NCBI RefSeq assembly: GCF_013423485.1
Contig: NZ_JABFFR010000032.1
Location: forward strand, 93,804 to 157,803
Origin: Azospirillum oleiclasticum
Lineage (GTDB): Bacteria > Pseudomonadota > Alphaproteobacteria > Azospirillales > Azospirillaceae
DNA: 64,000 nt
Reading direction: 5' to 3'
How positions within the stretch are numbered: the stretch's first letter is position 1; the number at the start of each line of letters is the position of its first letter. The notes beneath the pieces are model-generated. The model ran no database searches, was not told where the DNA came from, and saw nothing but the letters and a program-made list of their open reading frames with translations. Positions 1-11,274 of the stretch are shown piece by piece. Made by a program: the position numbers and the translations under genes.

Positions 1-347
<347 letters not shown>

Positions 348-358
348 CCTGCCCGTCG

Positions 359-1219
359 TCACCTTGCGGCCGGCGCTGCGGCGCCTGTTGCCTGGGCGGT
401 GCCCGGCGGCTGGGATCCGGGGATCAGCAGCCCCCTCACCCGCCCGCTCGCGTCCTTGCCCGCGATCACCCGGTTGACCTTGGTGCGGGTGTTCATCTCC
501 GCCGCCTCGCCGACGATCTGGTTGTCACCGCGGGTGATCTTCACGTCGCCGATCAGCACCGCCACCTCGTCCTTGACCGAATAGACCAGCTTGTCCGACG
601 TGGCGACGTCGGTCGGGGTGGTGACCACCACGTTGCCCGACCCGTCGATGCGGGTCAGCTCCGACGCGCCGTTCGGCCCCTTCACGAAGGTGCCGATCAG
701 CACGTCGGCCCGCATCCGGTCCTGGTTGCGCACCGCCACCGCGTCGCCGCGGGCGACCGCGAAGTTCTGCGCGTCGTAATACTCCAGCGTGTCGCGCGCC
801 GTCACCAGATCGTTCTTGGTGACGAGCCGCAGCTCCTTGCCGGTCACCACGCCGAGTTGCCGGTCGGTGTCGTAGACGGCTCGGTCGCCGAACACCTCCT
901 GCTGCGGGCTGACGATGTGCACGTTGCCTTGCGCCACCAGCTGGAAGATCTCGGTGCCCTTGTCCGGCACCTCGCGGTAATAGGCGGTCAGCACGTCGGC
1001 GAAGACGGTCGTCTCGCCGCGCTTGGCCGAGGCGTGGCCGCGGGCGACGTAGGCGCGTTCGGTCTGGTGCCACTCGATGGCGTTGTCGGCGTTGATCTCC
1101 ACCGGCCGGCCGTCGGAGCCGCCGGGAAGCTGCTGCTGCGCCCATGCCGGCACGGCCAGCGCGAGGGCCACGGCGACCAGCAGGGACGCAAGCGGGACAC
1201 GCGGCGCTCGCACGCTCAT
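359..1219 (-). CDS. lptA: Periplasmic LPS transport protein LptA (OstA-like)
   Basis: LptA forms the periplasmic bridge that carries lipopolysaccharide from LptC to LptD. The 286-residue product has an N-terminal signal peptide (hydrophobic stretch about residues 8-24, likely cleavage after AWA) followed by an OstA/LptA-type domain that begins with PVEINADNAIEW and consists of repeating beta-strand patterns such as VFADVLTAYY and VNRVIAG. An alanine- and proline-rich tail follows. The start overlaps the lptC stop by ATGA, so translation is coupled. It is somewhat longer than enterobacterial LptA (about 185 residues), which is common in alphaproteobacteria. Confidence 0.92.
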   Translation of the reverse strand: MSVRAPRVPLASLLVAVALALAVPAWAQQQLPGGSDGRPVEINADNAIEWHQTERAYVARGHASAKRGETTVFADVLTAYYREVPDKGTEIFQLVAQGNVHIVSPQQEVFGDRAVYDTDRQLGVVTGKELRLVTKNDLVTARDTLEYYDAQNFAVARGDAVAVRNQDRMRADVLIGTFVKGPNGASELTRIDGSGNVVVTTPTDVATSDKLVYSVKDEVAVLIGDVKITRGDNQIVGEAAEMNTRTKVNRVIAGKDASGRVRGLLIPGSQPPGTAQATGAAAPAAR

Positions 1220-2193
1220 GGCTTGCCTCCTTTCGCGGCGGGAACGGCTGGCTTGCGGGGGGGCGGCTTGACCAGCGCAACGCCGGCGGGCGCGTCAGGC
1301 GGGACCTCGGCCGACTGCAGCACCGTCACCCGGGGCAGCGGCGGCACCGGGGTGGCCGGTGGTGCCAGACCGGCCGCGGGGGCGGGCGTGACCGGGGCCG
1401 CGGCCAGCGCCGGTGGCGGGGGTGCCACCGGCGGCAACAGGGCAGGACGCGGCGCGGCCGGGGTCACCCCCGGCGCCTGCGCGCCGGGCGCCACATTGGC
1501 CTTCGAGTCGTTCAGGAACACCATGGTCTTGCCGCGGTCGGACATGCGGAAGCCGATGGCGTCGATCTCCCCCTGCGGCCCCTGCCCCACCACATGGTGG
1601 TCGCCCCAGGCGGTGCCGGCGCGCACGTCGGAATAGGCCTCGTCGGTGGTGAACTCGCTGCCGTCGTCGCGCAGCACCCGGACACCGCCGACCATGCGCA
1701 GGATGCCGGTGGTGCGGTCGTACCAGCCGCGGTCGGAACGGAGCGTCACCCAGGTGCCCCCCGTCTCCGTCATCTCCGCCTCCGGCTTGTCGAGCGCCAC
1801 GAGGCCCGGCTGCTCCTCCGACTGGTCGGCGCGGGAGGCGGTGAGGGAATAGGGCTGGTTCTGCTCGTCCGCGCTGAAATAGCGCGGCTTGATCATTTCG
1901 AGCTGGCCCTTGTCCGCCGCGATGCGGGCGCTCGGCAGCTCGGTCAGCGTCGGCCAGGCCGCCACCAGCGCCAGCATGGCGAGTGCCAGCGCCGGCAGCA
2001 CGAACTTCAGCAGCGTCACGAAGCGGCTGTAGCCGCGGCTGACCGGCCGTGTCGCCCGGCGCTGGTGGACGCGCAGCACCGGCAGCTCGGCCGGCAGCGG
2101 CCGCAGGCCCGGCGAAGGACCGGCGGTTGTAGGGTCGGCGGGCCGGGCTTCGGCCGGCCGGCGCTCGACGAGGATGGGTTCGCTGCGGGCCAT
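1216..2193 (-). CDS. lptC: LPS export inner membrane protein LptC
   Basis: LptC is a bitopic inner-membrane protein that hands lipopolysaccharide from LptB2FG to LptA. I start it at the ATG giving MARSEPILV, 7 nt downstream of the kdsD stop; a longer reading would run into kdsD. The 325-residue product has a cytoplasmic N-terminus of about 60 residues, one membrane segment (LKFVLPALALAMLALVAAW) and a periplasmic LptC domain containing SDRGWYDRTTGILRMVGGV. Unusual is a long proline/alanine-rich C-terminal tail of roughly 90 residues that the family core does not need. It overlaps lptA by ATGA. Confidence 0.9.
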   Translation of the reverse strand: MARSEPILVERRPAEARPADPTTAGPSPGLRPLPAELPVLRVHQRRATRPVSRGYSRFVTLLKFVLPALALAMLALVAAWPTLTELPSARIAADKGQLEMIKPRYFSADEQNQPYSLTASRADQSEEQPGLVALDKPEAEMTETGGTWVTLRSDRGWYDRTTGILRMVGGVRVLRDDGSEFTTDEAYSDVRAGTAWGDHHVVGQGPQGEIDAIGFRMSDRGKTMVFLNDSKANVAPGAQAPGVTPAAPRPALLPPVAPPPPALAAAPVTPAPAAGLAPPATPVPPLPRVTVLQSAEVPPDAPAGVALVKPPPRKPAVPAAKGGKP

Positions 2194-2200
2194 CGGCGCC

Positions 2201-3226
2201 TCAGGCCACGCCGGCGCGCAGGCAGTCGTGGATGTGCACGACACCGAGCGGCCGTCCCGCCTCCACCACGAACAGGGTGGTGATCTGCTTCTCGTTCATC
2301 ACGCGCAAAGCCTCCACCGCCAGCGCCTTCGGCCGGATCGTCTTGGGGCGCGGCGACATGATGCGCTCCGCCCGCTCCGCCAGCAGCTCCGGCTTAAGAT
2401 GTCGCCGCAGGTCGCCGTCGGTGATGATACCGGCGAGCGTCCCGTCGTCCTGCACCACGCCGACGCATCCCAGCCGCTTGGCGGTCATTTCCAGGATGAC
2501 GTCGGCGATGGGCGTGTCGATGCGGCATATGGGCATCGCATCGCCATGATGCATCAGGTCGTTGACCGAGAGCAGCCGGCGGCCGAGTTGCCCACCGGGA
2601 TGGAGCTGCCGGAAATCGGACTCGGAGAAGCCACGCCGCTCCAGCAGCGCGATCGCGAGCGCATCGCCCAACGCCAGCATCATGGTGGTGGAGGTGGTGG
2701 GCGCCAGCCCGTGCGGACAGGCCTCCGGCGCCTTGGGCAGCACCAGCGCCACATCGGACTGCTCGGCGAGCGTCGACCCGGCGCGGCCGGTGACGCCGAC
2801 CAGCGGGATGCCGAAACGCCGGGTGTGGGCGACGATGTCGCTCAGCTCGCTGGTCTCGCCGGAGTTCGACAGGGCCAGCACCGCGTCCGCCCGCGTGATC
2901 ATACCGAGGTCGCCGTGGCTGGCCTCGCCGGGGTGGACGAACTGGGCCGGGGTGCCGGTGGACGCCAGCGTCGCCGCGATCTTGCAGCCGACATGCCCGC
3001 TCTTGCCCATGCCGGTCACCACGACGCGGCCGGTCGCCCGCGCCAGCAGGTCGAGCGCGCCGCAGAAGGCGGCGTCCAGCCCGTCGGCCAGCGACCGCAG
3101 CGCGTCCGCCTCCATGCGCAGCACGCGCCGCGCGCTGTCCAGGTCGTCGGCGGCGGTGCTCAGTTGGGTGGTCCCCACAGGCACCGTGGCGCCGGGATCA
3201 CGGTCGATGACGTCGCTCAAGGGCAA
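2201..3226 (-). CDS. kdsD: Arabinose-5-phosphate isomerase KdsD/KpsF (SIS + 2 CBS)
   Basis: The enzyme interconverts ribulose-5-phosphate and arabinose-5-phosphate, the first step towards Kdo for lipopolysaccharide. The 341 residues hold an SIS domain at about 40-180 (VVVTGMGKSGHVG, then HPGEASHGDLGM and LSNSGETSEL) and two CBS domains at about 205-335, ending with GVVHIHDCLRAG. This is the full-length architecture of KdsD. Its place directly ahead of lptC-lptA-lptB fits a shared role in making and exporting lipopolysaccharide. The upstream gap to rnd is 120 nt. Confidence 0.95.
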   Translation of the reverse strand: MPLSDVIDRDPGATVPVGTTQLSTAADDLDSARRVLRMEADALRSLADGLDAAFCGALDLLARATGRVVVTGMGKSGHVGCKIAATLASTGTPAQFVHPGEASHGDLGMITRADAVLALSNSGETSELSDIVAHTRRFGIPLVGVTGRAGSTLAEQSDVALVLPKAPEACPHGLAPTTSTTMMLALGDALAIALLERRGFSESDFRQLHPGGQLGRRLLSVNDLMHHGDAMPICRIDTPIADVILEMTAKRLGCVGVVQDDGTLAGIITDGDLRRHLKPELLAERAERIMSPRPKTIRPKALAVEALRVMNEKQITTLFVVEAGRPLGVVHIHDCLRAGVA

Positions 3227-3346
3227 TCGCGTCCCATCAGGTCTGCGGTCCGGGGGAGCCCGGATGTTCGCCGGGCAGTATGCCCACGCACCGGAACCGG
3301 GTCAAACCCGCGACCGGAGGGCCATGCCCCCTCTCGGTCCGGCGCA

Positions 3347-3973
3347 TCAGTGTGCGAGGATGTCCGGCTCGTCCCAGCCGCCGAGGTCGAGGGCCGCGCG
3401 CGCCGGCAGGAAGCGGAAGCAGGCCTCGGCCAGGGCGGTGCGCTCCTCGCGCGCCAGCAGCGCGTCCAGCCGCTCCTTCAGATCGTGCAGGTGCAGCACG
3501 TCCGAGGCCGCGTAGCGGAGCTGGTCGGGCGACAGCTCCTCCGCCCCCCAGTCGGACGACTGCTGCTGCTTGGACATCTCCACACCCAGCAGGTCCTTGC
3601 ACAGATCCTTCAACCCGTGCTTGTCGGTGAAGGTGCGCACCAGCTTGGACGCGATCTTGGTGCAATAGATGGGTTGGCAGGTGACGCCGAGATAGGCCTG
3701 GAAGACGGCGACGTCGAAGCGCGCGAAGTGGAAGAGCTTCGTCACCTCCGGATCGGTGAGCAGGCGCTTCAGGTTCGGCGCGTCGTAGCGGTCGCGGCGG
3801 AACTGCACGAGGTGGCTGGCGCCGTCGCCAGCGCTGAGCTGCACGAGGCAGAGGCGGTCGCGGGCGGGGTTCAGCCCCATCGTCTCGCTGTCGATGGCGA
3901 CGCAGCCGCCGCGCGCCATGGACTTGAGGTCGAGGCCGTCGGGAAGATCGCCGTCGTGAAGATCGATGGGCAT
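3347..3973 (-). CDS. rnd: Ribonuclease D-type 3'-5' exonuclease
   Basis: This is a DEDDy exonuclease expected to trim the 3' ends of tRNA and other small RNAs. The 208 residues contain the three Exo motifs: IDSETMGL (DxE, about residue 28), FHFARFDVAVF (about 82) and YAASDVLHL (Y and D, about 154). The HRDC domains of Escherichia coli RNase D are absent; the short, exonuclease-only form is normal in alphaproteobacteria. The tRNA-Leu gene just upstream on the same strand is a possible substrate, but that is only proximity. Confidence 0.88.
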   Translation of the reverse strand: MPIDLHDGDLPDGLDLKSMARGGCVAIDSETMGLNPARDRLCLVQLSAGDGASHLVQFRRDRYDAPNLKRLLTDPEVTKLFHFARFDVAVFQAYLGVTCQPIYCTKIASKLVRTFTDKHGLKDLCKDLLGVEMSKQQQSSDWGAEELSPDQLRYAASDVLHLHDLKERLDALLAREERTALAEACFRFLPARAALDLGGWDEPDILAH

Positions 3974-4082
3974 CGCCGGCCTCCGCGCCGTCAGCGTTGT
4001 ATCCGATGATCCCCGGTCAAGTGTTGGCCGGGGGATTGTCGCAACTCATACCCCGGAAACGACAAACGCCGCAGTGCTTGTC

Positions 4083-4100
4083 CCCTCCCTTTCGGGAGGG
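4083..4100 (-). terminator. Hairpin downstream of tRNA-Leu
   Basis: A perfect 7-bp stem (CCCTCCC with GGGAGGG, 4-nt loop) lies 30 nt beyond the tRNA-Leu 3' end on the minus strand. It could end the tRNA transcript or protect its 3' precursor. No run of U follows, so an intrinsic terminator is not proven. Confidence 0.35.
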
Positions 4101-4130
4101 CCGAAGCATGCGGCGAAGCCGGGTAGAATT

Positions 4131-4217
4131 TGGTGCCCAGGAGAAGACTCGAACTTCCACGACATTTCTGCCACAGGTACCTGAAACCTGCGCGTCTACC
4201 AATTCCGCCACCTGGGC
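4131..4217 (-). tRNA. tRNA-Leu (anticodon CAG)
   Basis: The reverse strand folds into a class II (long variable arm) tRNA of 87 nt. The acceptor stem pairs GCCCAGG with CCTGGGC, the D arm contains GGTAGACGC, the anticodon stem CAGGT/ACCTG frames the loop TTCAGGT with anticodon CAG, a variable arm follows, and the T arm reads GTTCGAGTC. The 3' CCA is encoded. CAG reads the CUG codon, the main leucine codon in such a high-GC genome. Confidence 0.97.
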
Positions 4218-4443
4218 TCGGTGTTGGTGAGCGGTGTTTTATTCAGGCGGCCGGGCCGTGTCAACGGGTTTTTTCATCGGCTTGCAACAAAATCGTATGC
4301 CCTCCTCCGAAGGGGGAAAACGCCGCACGGGCGTGGCGGACCTAGCCCCCGCGCGCGGCTTTCGCTATAAGCAACCGCCGAAGCCGGCCGTCCTGCGGCC
4401 GGCGGGGGCGCATGCGTTTCGCGAACGGCACGGGAGAAGGTCG

Positions 4444-5427
4444 ATGTCCTATCGCAATCGGGTGATCACGGTGTTCGGCGGGTCGGGCTTCATCGGCCGC
4501 CATCTGATCCGGCGCCTGGCGCGTTCCGGCGCCGTTGTCCGCATCGCCACGCGCCATCCGAGCAAGGCCGCCTTCCTCAAGACCGCCGGCGCCGTCGGGC
4601 AGATCGTGCCGCTGGCGGTGGATGTGCGACGCGACGATTCGGTCGCCCGGGTGATCCGCGAATCCGACGTGGTCATCAACCTGATCGGCATCCTGCACCC
4701 GCAGGGCGGCTGGGATTTCGCCACCGCCCATGTGGACGCCCCCGCGCGCATCGCCCTCGTCGCCAAGGCCGAGGGGGTGGAGCGGCTGATCCACGTCTCG
4801 GCGATCGGTGCCGACGCCAATGGCACGGCGGAGTACGCGCGCAGCAAGGCCGCCGGCGAGCAGGCGGTGCTGGACGCCTTCCCCGAGGCGACCATCCTGC
4901 GCCCCAGCATCGTCTTCGGGCCGGAGGACCAGTTCTTCAACCGCTTCGCCGCGATGGCGCAGGTGTCGCCCTTCCTGCCGTTGATCGGCGGCGGCAAGAC
5001 GCGCTTCCAGCCCGTCTATGTCGGCGACGTGGCGGAGGCCATCGCCAACGCCGCCGGCGATCCGGCCAGCAAGGGCCGCACCTACGAGCTGGGGGGACCG
5101 AAGGTCTACAGCTTCGAGGAGCTGATGCGGATCACGCTCCGTGAGATCAGGCGCAACCGCTGGCTGGTGCCGGTTCCCTGGAACATGGCGGAGTCGCTGG
5201 GCGGGCTGCTGGAGAAGATCCCGCTGATCGCCCCGCCGCTGACCCGTGACCAGGTGGAGCTGCTGCGCCGCGACAACGTGCCGTCCGGCACCCTGCCCGG
5301 CCTGGCCGATCTGGGCGTCGCGCAGCCGACCATGGTGGAGGTGATGGTCCCCACCTACCTCGTCCGCTTCATCGTGGGTGGCACCTACACCACCACGCGG
5401 AAGATCCGGGGCCAGGTCCCGGAGTAA
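4444..5427 (+). CDS. Complex I NDUFA9-family NAD(P)-binding epimerase-like protein
   Basis: This is an atypical short-chain dehydrogenase of the family that includes mitochondrial complex I subunit NDUFA9. The 327 residues open with a Rossmann fold (VFGGSGFIGRHLIRRL, about 10-25) and have the YxxxK-like YARSKAAGE at about 138. Bacterial members are usually annotated as complex I NDUFA9 subunit family proteins; their function is not settled, and roles in quinone-linked electron transport or lipid metabolism are proposed. The ATG at 4444 is chosen because GGAGAAGG stands 4 nt upstream and the Rossmann motif follows at once. It stands alone between the tRNA and a convergent gene. Confidence 0.85.
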   Translation: MSYRNRVITVFGGSGFIGRHLIRRLARSGAVVRIATRHPSKAAFLKTAGAVGQIVPLAVDVRRDDSVARVIRESDVVINLIGILHPQGGWDFATAHVDAPARIALVAKAEGVERLIHVSAIGADANGTAEYARSKAAGEQAVLDAFPEATILRPSIVFGPEDQFFNRFAAMAQVSPFLPLIGGGKTRFQPVYVGDVAEAIANAAGDPASKGRTYELGGPKVYSFEELMRITLREIRRNRWLVPVPWNMAESLGGLLEKIPLIAPPLTRDQVELLRRDNVPSGTLPGLADLGVAQPTMVEVMVPTYLVRFIVGGTYTTTRKIRGQVPE

Positions 5428-5457
5428 GGCGCGGGTCGATCCCACGTTGGGGGCGCG

Positions 5458-5856
5458 TCACCGGGACGGTGCCCCACCGCGGCAGGCCGACGCGTAGGTG
5501 TCGATGAGCGCGGCGCCGACCGGGATGGAGAAGTCCTTACGGCCGATCAGGTCTTCAAGGTGGGCCACGCCCATCTCGACGAAGCGCGATCCCGGCTCCG
5601 CCGACAGCGCCTCCCAGCAGCGCACGATCGCGTCCTGCGTGGCGCACATGGCGCCGTCGAAGGTCCGGCAGGCACCCTGGACGCTGATCGCGGCGACGGT
5701 GAAGCCGGAAACGAACACGGTCCGCCCCTGGCGACCGATCGCGTCCAGATGGTCGTACTGATCCTTGAACTGGGCGAACGCGCCGCCGGCCGGCAGCAGA
5801 AGCGGCACGGCCAGCGCGAGGGCAGCCAGACCGCGGCGGTTCGGCCGGACTGTCAT
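5458..5856 (-). CDS. Small secreted protein of unknown function
   Basis: The 132-residue product has a clear signal peptide (hydrophobic ALALAVPLLLPAGGAFA, about residues 11-27) and a mature part with four cysteines (GACRTF, AMCATQ, VRCWEA, SACRGG) that could form two disulfides in the periplasm. I do not recognise the family. Its start overlaps the rraA stop by ATGA, so the two are co-translated, although one product is cytoplasmic and the other exported. Confidence 0.75.
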   Translation of the reverse strand: MTVRPNRRGLAALALAVPLLLPAGGAFAQFKDQYDHLDAIGRQGRTVFVSGFTVAAISVQGACRTFDGAMCATQDAIVRCWEALSAEPGSRFVEMGVAHLEDLIGRKDFSIPVGAALIDTYASACRGGAPSR

Positions 5857-6341
5857 GCGTCCAGCGCGCCGGCGTCCAGCACCAGCACCCCGTCGGCGTC
5901 GGCGAAGACGAGGTCGCCGGGGGCGACGCGGATGCCGGCAAGGCTGATGGACAGGCCGGTCTGCCCCTCGCCGCGGCGCACGGTCTTGCGGGGGGTAGCG
6001 GCCAGCGCCTTGATGCCGAGGTCGAGCGTGGCGAGCACCGCCGCGTCGCGCACGCAGCCGTGGATGACCACGCCCTCCCAGCCGTTGTCCACGGCGCTCT
6101 TGGCGATCAGGTCGCCCATCAGCGCCCCGCGCAGGCTGCCGCCGCCATCCACCACCAGCACCTTGCCGGCCCCGGGCGTCGCCAGCAGCTCCTTGACCTT
6201 GGAGTTGTCCTCGAAGCACTTCACGGTCACCGCGGCACCGGAGAACTTCATCCGCGCCCCGAAATCGCGGAAGACGGGATCGGTGACGCGGGCGGTCGCC
6301 TCGAAGCGGTCGTAGAGGTCGCAGGTGCTGTCGAAGGTCAT
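5853..6341 (-). CDS. rraA: RraA-family 4-hydroxy-4-methyl-2-oxoglutarate aldolase
   Basis: RraA-fold proteins are either RNase E inhibitors or class II aldolases that split 4-hydroxy-4-methyl-2-oxoglutarate and decarboxylate oxaloacetate. The 162 residues contain VDGGGSLRGALMGD followed after exactly 20 residues by RD (GCVRDAAVL). This D-X20-RD spacing is the motif described for the enzymes with aldolase activity, so catalysis is likely. The full family length is present. It precedes and overlaps the small secreted gene at 5458. acnA, another oxo-acid enzyme, begins divergently 191 nt away; a shared function is only a guess. Confidence 0.88.
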   Translation of the reverse strand: MTFDSTCDLYDRFEATARVTDPVFRDFGARMKFSGAAVTVKCFEDNSKVKELLATPGAGKVLVVDGGGSLRGALMGDLIAKSAVDNGWEGVVIHGCVRDAAVLATLDLGIKALAATPRKTVRRGEGQTGLSISLAGIRVAPGDLVFADADGVLVLDAGALDA

Positions 6342-6532
6342 GGGTTGTCACTCGTCGCGCGTTTCGATGGGTCGCCGAATCCTGGCCAGCGCGCGCAAGA
6401 ATGTCCATGATCAAGAGCGTTCCGCGACCCCGAAAGCGCAACACCGTGTCGCGATGCCGCGCTGTGCCTTGGAAGCACGGGGCCGCCATCCAATGTTCCA
6501 CGAAGAGACCAACGACAGAAGCGGAGACCCCC

Positions 6533-9223
<2,691 letters not shown>

Positions 9224-9230
9224 CGGGCGG

Positions 9231-9256
9231 GGCGCCGTTCCTGCGGGGACGGCGCC
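9231..9256 (+). terminator. Hairpin after acnA
   Basis: A perfect 8-bp inverted repeat (GGCGCCGT with ACGGCGCC, 10-nt loop) begins 7 nt after the acnA stop and sits between convergent genes, so it could serve either strand. No T-run follows, hence termination is only suggested. Confidence 0.4.
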
Positions 9257-9278
9257 GCTCGATCGACGAAGGCGGCGG

Positions 9279-9665
9279 TCAGCCGACCGCCGCCCCACGC
9301 TCGGTGAGCAGGCTGCGCAGCACCGAGCGGTGGCAGCGTTCCTCCCGCTCGCAATAACAGCCGACGGAAAAGTCGGCCCCCTTGGACAGGGCGGCCAACA
9401 GGTCGAGCGTGCGGCGGACCGGCGGCTCGTCCATCTCCGCCCGGTAGGCGCGGACGAAGGCGGCCCACTCCTCCTCCGTTTCCGCCGCCTTGCCGCGGGC
9501 CATGAGATCGGCGCTGGGTGCCAATTCCGGAAACCACACGTCGAACCAGTCGTCCACGGCGTAGCGCTCCTTGCGAACGCCACGCGGCGGTCGCCGCACG
9601 GTGCCGATCCGCGTGCCCTCCCGTGGCAGACGCGGCGTGCCCAGCCGGACGATCCACACGCTCAT
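9279..9665 (-). CDS. DUF488-family protein
   Basis: The 128 residues match the short DUF488 proteins: conserved R-x-G-TPR near the N-terminus (VRLGTPRLP), WFPELAPS in the middle and a C-terminal cysteine cluster FSVGCYCEREERCHRSVL that may bind metal. The biochemical function of the family is unknown. The upstream Uma2-like gene ends 18 nt before its start on the same strand, so the two may be co-transcribed. Confidence 0.85.
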   Translation of the reverse strand: MSVWIVRLGTPRLPREGTRIGTVRRPPRGVRKERYAVDDWFDVWFPELAPSADLMARGKAAETEEEWAAFVRAYRAEMDEPPVRRTLDLLAALSKGADFSVGCYCEREERCHRSVLRSLLTERGAAVG

Positions 9666-9683
9666 GATGCCCCCGTGGCCGCG

Positions 9684-10244
9684 TCAATCATCCCCGTACA
9701 GCTCCTCCAGCCGCCACGCGCCGCCAAGCCGTGGCAAGGCCAGAACCGCGTCCGGCCCGGACAGCGGGTCGGACAACGTCCAGGAACCGCGCTCCGTGCG
9801 CGTCCAGTGTTCGACTCTGTACGCGTCCTGTTCGATGAGCAGGATGTCGGTCAGGCTGGGCACCGACTGGTAGGCGTGCAGCTTGCGCATCAGCTCCGTG
9901 GCGCGGTTGGACGGGGAGAGCACCTCCACCGCCACCAGCGGATCGCCCGGCCGCTCGCGCGTGCCGCCGCAATGGACCAGCACGTCGGGACCGAGCACGA
10001 AATCGCGGTCGAGACGCACCGGAAGGCCCGCCCCCGTCTGGGCTCGGCAAGGAAGGCGCCGCGCACGGATGGCGTTGGCCAGCGCCACCAGCACGCCGCC
10101 GGTGATGTCGGCGTGCCGCGCGGTCGGGAAGGCCTGCGCCACCACGATCACGCCGTCGATCAGTTCGGCCCGGCGGTCGCCGAAATGCATGGCCTGGAAC
10201 TCCTCCAGGCTGACGGGGTCGATGCGCTCCGCAGGCTCGGCCAT
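9684..10244 (-). CDS. Uma2-family (DUF820) putative PD-(D/E)xK nuclease
   Basis: Uma2 proteins have a restriction-endonuclease-like fold and often occur in many copies in cyanobacteria and other bacteria; their role is unknown. The 186 residues show the family elements RAELIDGVIVV, LGPDVLVHCGG (the acidic residue of the core) and PLVAVEVLSPSNRATEL (the E-x-L-SPS motif), followed by KLHAYQSV. The ATG at 10244 is preferred because AGGAGGAGG stands a few bases upstream; the frame stays open further upstream without homology. It precedes the DUF488 gene. Confidence 0.85.
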   Translation of the reverse strand: MAEPAERIDPVSLEEFQAMHFGDRRAELIDGVIVVAQAFPTARHADITGGVLVALANAIRARRLPCRAQTGAGLPVRLDRDFVLGPDVLVHCGGTRERPGDPLVAVEVLSPSNRATELMRKLHAYQSVPSLTDILLIEQDAYRVEHWTRTERGSWTLSDPLSGPDAVLALPRLGGAWRLEELYGDD

Positions 10245-10308
10245 GGACCTCCTCCTCACCGGCTCGGGCTTGGATTGTGCCGCAAAGCCGCCGGCTTGGG
10301 AACGGCGC

Positions 10309-11145
10309 TCAGGCCCGCTCCAGCCAGCCGGCCGCCCGGACATCCGCGGCGTAGGAGCGGCTGACGGGCACGCGCAGGCCGTTGATGAGCAGCAGCGTCA
10401 TCTTGCCGTCCGGCCGGCGCTCCACCGCGGTGACGGCGTGCGCGGCGACCCAGTGGGAACGGTGCACCTGCAGGCCCGGCACCCCGTCCAGCTCGGCCAC
10501 CGCGTCGCGGAGCCGCATCAGGATCAGGTCGCTGCCGAGCGCGGTGTGAACGCGCACGTAATGGTCCTCCATCGCCAGCGCCAGCAGGTCGCGGCCGAGC
10601 CGTGCGGGGATGCGGGCGTGGAGCCGCGGTTCACCGGCCGGTCCGGGAGGCGGTGCGGCGGTGGACAGCGACGGCGGCGGTGCGACTCCGACCAGCCCCC
10701 GCTCGCGCAGCTCCAGCAGGACGGGGACCGCGGCGACCAGCACGGTGATGGTGCCGACGTACAGCGCCAGCTCCAGCAGGCCGGTCACGCTGAAGAAATC
10801 GTGGCCGCGCACGCTCCATTCCACGGCGGCGACGGCCACAGTCTCCAGCGCCGTCACGCCGAGCGCCGCCGCACCCACCACCCGCCCCCAGCGGCGCGCG
10901 TCGCCGCGCGCGACCCGCAGGGCGATCCACACCAGCAGCTCGAAGGCGGCGAAGCCGGCCAGGATCAACCCGCCCCAATAGGCCAGACGCGGCAGGGGCC
11001 GCAGGTCCTGGAAGGTGCCGAAGGGGCCGATCACCGTCAGCACCAGCACCGCCGCGAGGATCACGGGCAAGCGTTGCCGCAGCAGGCGCCGGCGGAAAGG
11101 CGCCGCAGGCCTGCCGGGTGCGGCCACGTGCGACGCTTCACGCAT
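10309..11145 (-). CDS. Membrane-bound LytTR-type transcription regulator
   Basis: The product (278 residues from ATG 11145; a GTG nine codons earlier is possible) has four predicted membrane segments at roughly residues 25-170, for example LPVILAAVLVLTVI and LILAGFAAFELLVWIAL. A C-terminal LytTR DNA-binding domain follows from about residue 185 (DLLALAMEDHYVRVHT, HRSHWVAAHAV). Such 4TM-LytTR proteins sense something at the membrane without a partner kinase. It is divergent from the DUF2141 and carotenoid oxygenase genes, with a triple GCGTACGG repeat in the gap, so it probably controls them, itself, or both. Confidence 0.88.
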   Translation of the reverse strand: MREASHVAAPGRPAAPFRRRLLRQRLPVILAAVLVLTVIGPFGTFQDLRPLPRLAYWGGLILAGFAAFELLVWIALRVARGDARRWGRVVGAAALGVTALETVAVAAVEWSVRGHDFFSVTGLLELALYVGTITVLVAAVPVLLELRERGLVGVAPPPSLSTAAPPPGPAGEPRLHARIPARLGRDLLALAMEDHYVRVHTALGSDLILMRLRDAVAELDGVPGLQVHRSHWVAAHAVTAVERRPDGKMTLLLINGLRVPVSRSYAADVRAAGWLERA

Positions 11146-11192
11146 CGTGAAACGCCCCGTCCGTCGATTCACGAAGCCGGCGCCCGCACTCC

Positions 11193-11228
11193 GCGTACGG
11201 GCGCTGGAGCGTACGGGAACGCGTACGG
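11193..11228. promoter_or_regulatory. Triple GCGTACGG direct repeat, candidate LytTR operator
   Basis: The octamer GCGTACGG occurs three times (starting at 11193, 11209 and 11221; start-to-start 16 and 12 bp) in the 129-bp gap between the divergent LytTR regulator and DUF2141 genes. LytTR regulators usually bind short direct repeats about one helical turn apart, so this is a natural operator candidate. The inner CGTACG is itself palindromic. Confidence 0.55.
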
Positions 11229-11274
11229 CAATCAGGAAGCGAGCCGCTCGGCGGTTTCCTGCAAGGAGGCATCG

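Noticed and set aside
4010..4035. FNR-like sequence TTGACCGGGGATCA before rnd
   Set aside because: The half-sites are five instead of four bases apart and no -10 element is placed correctly.
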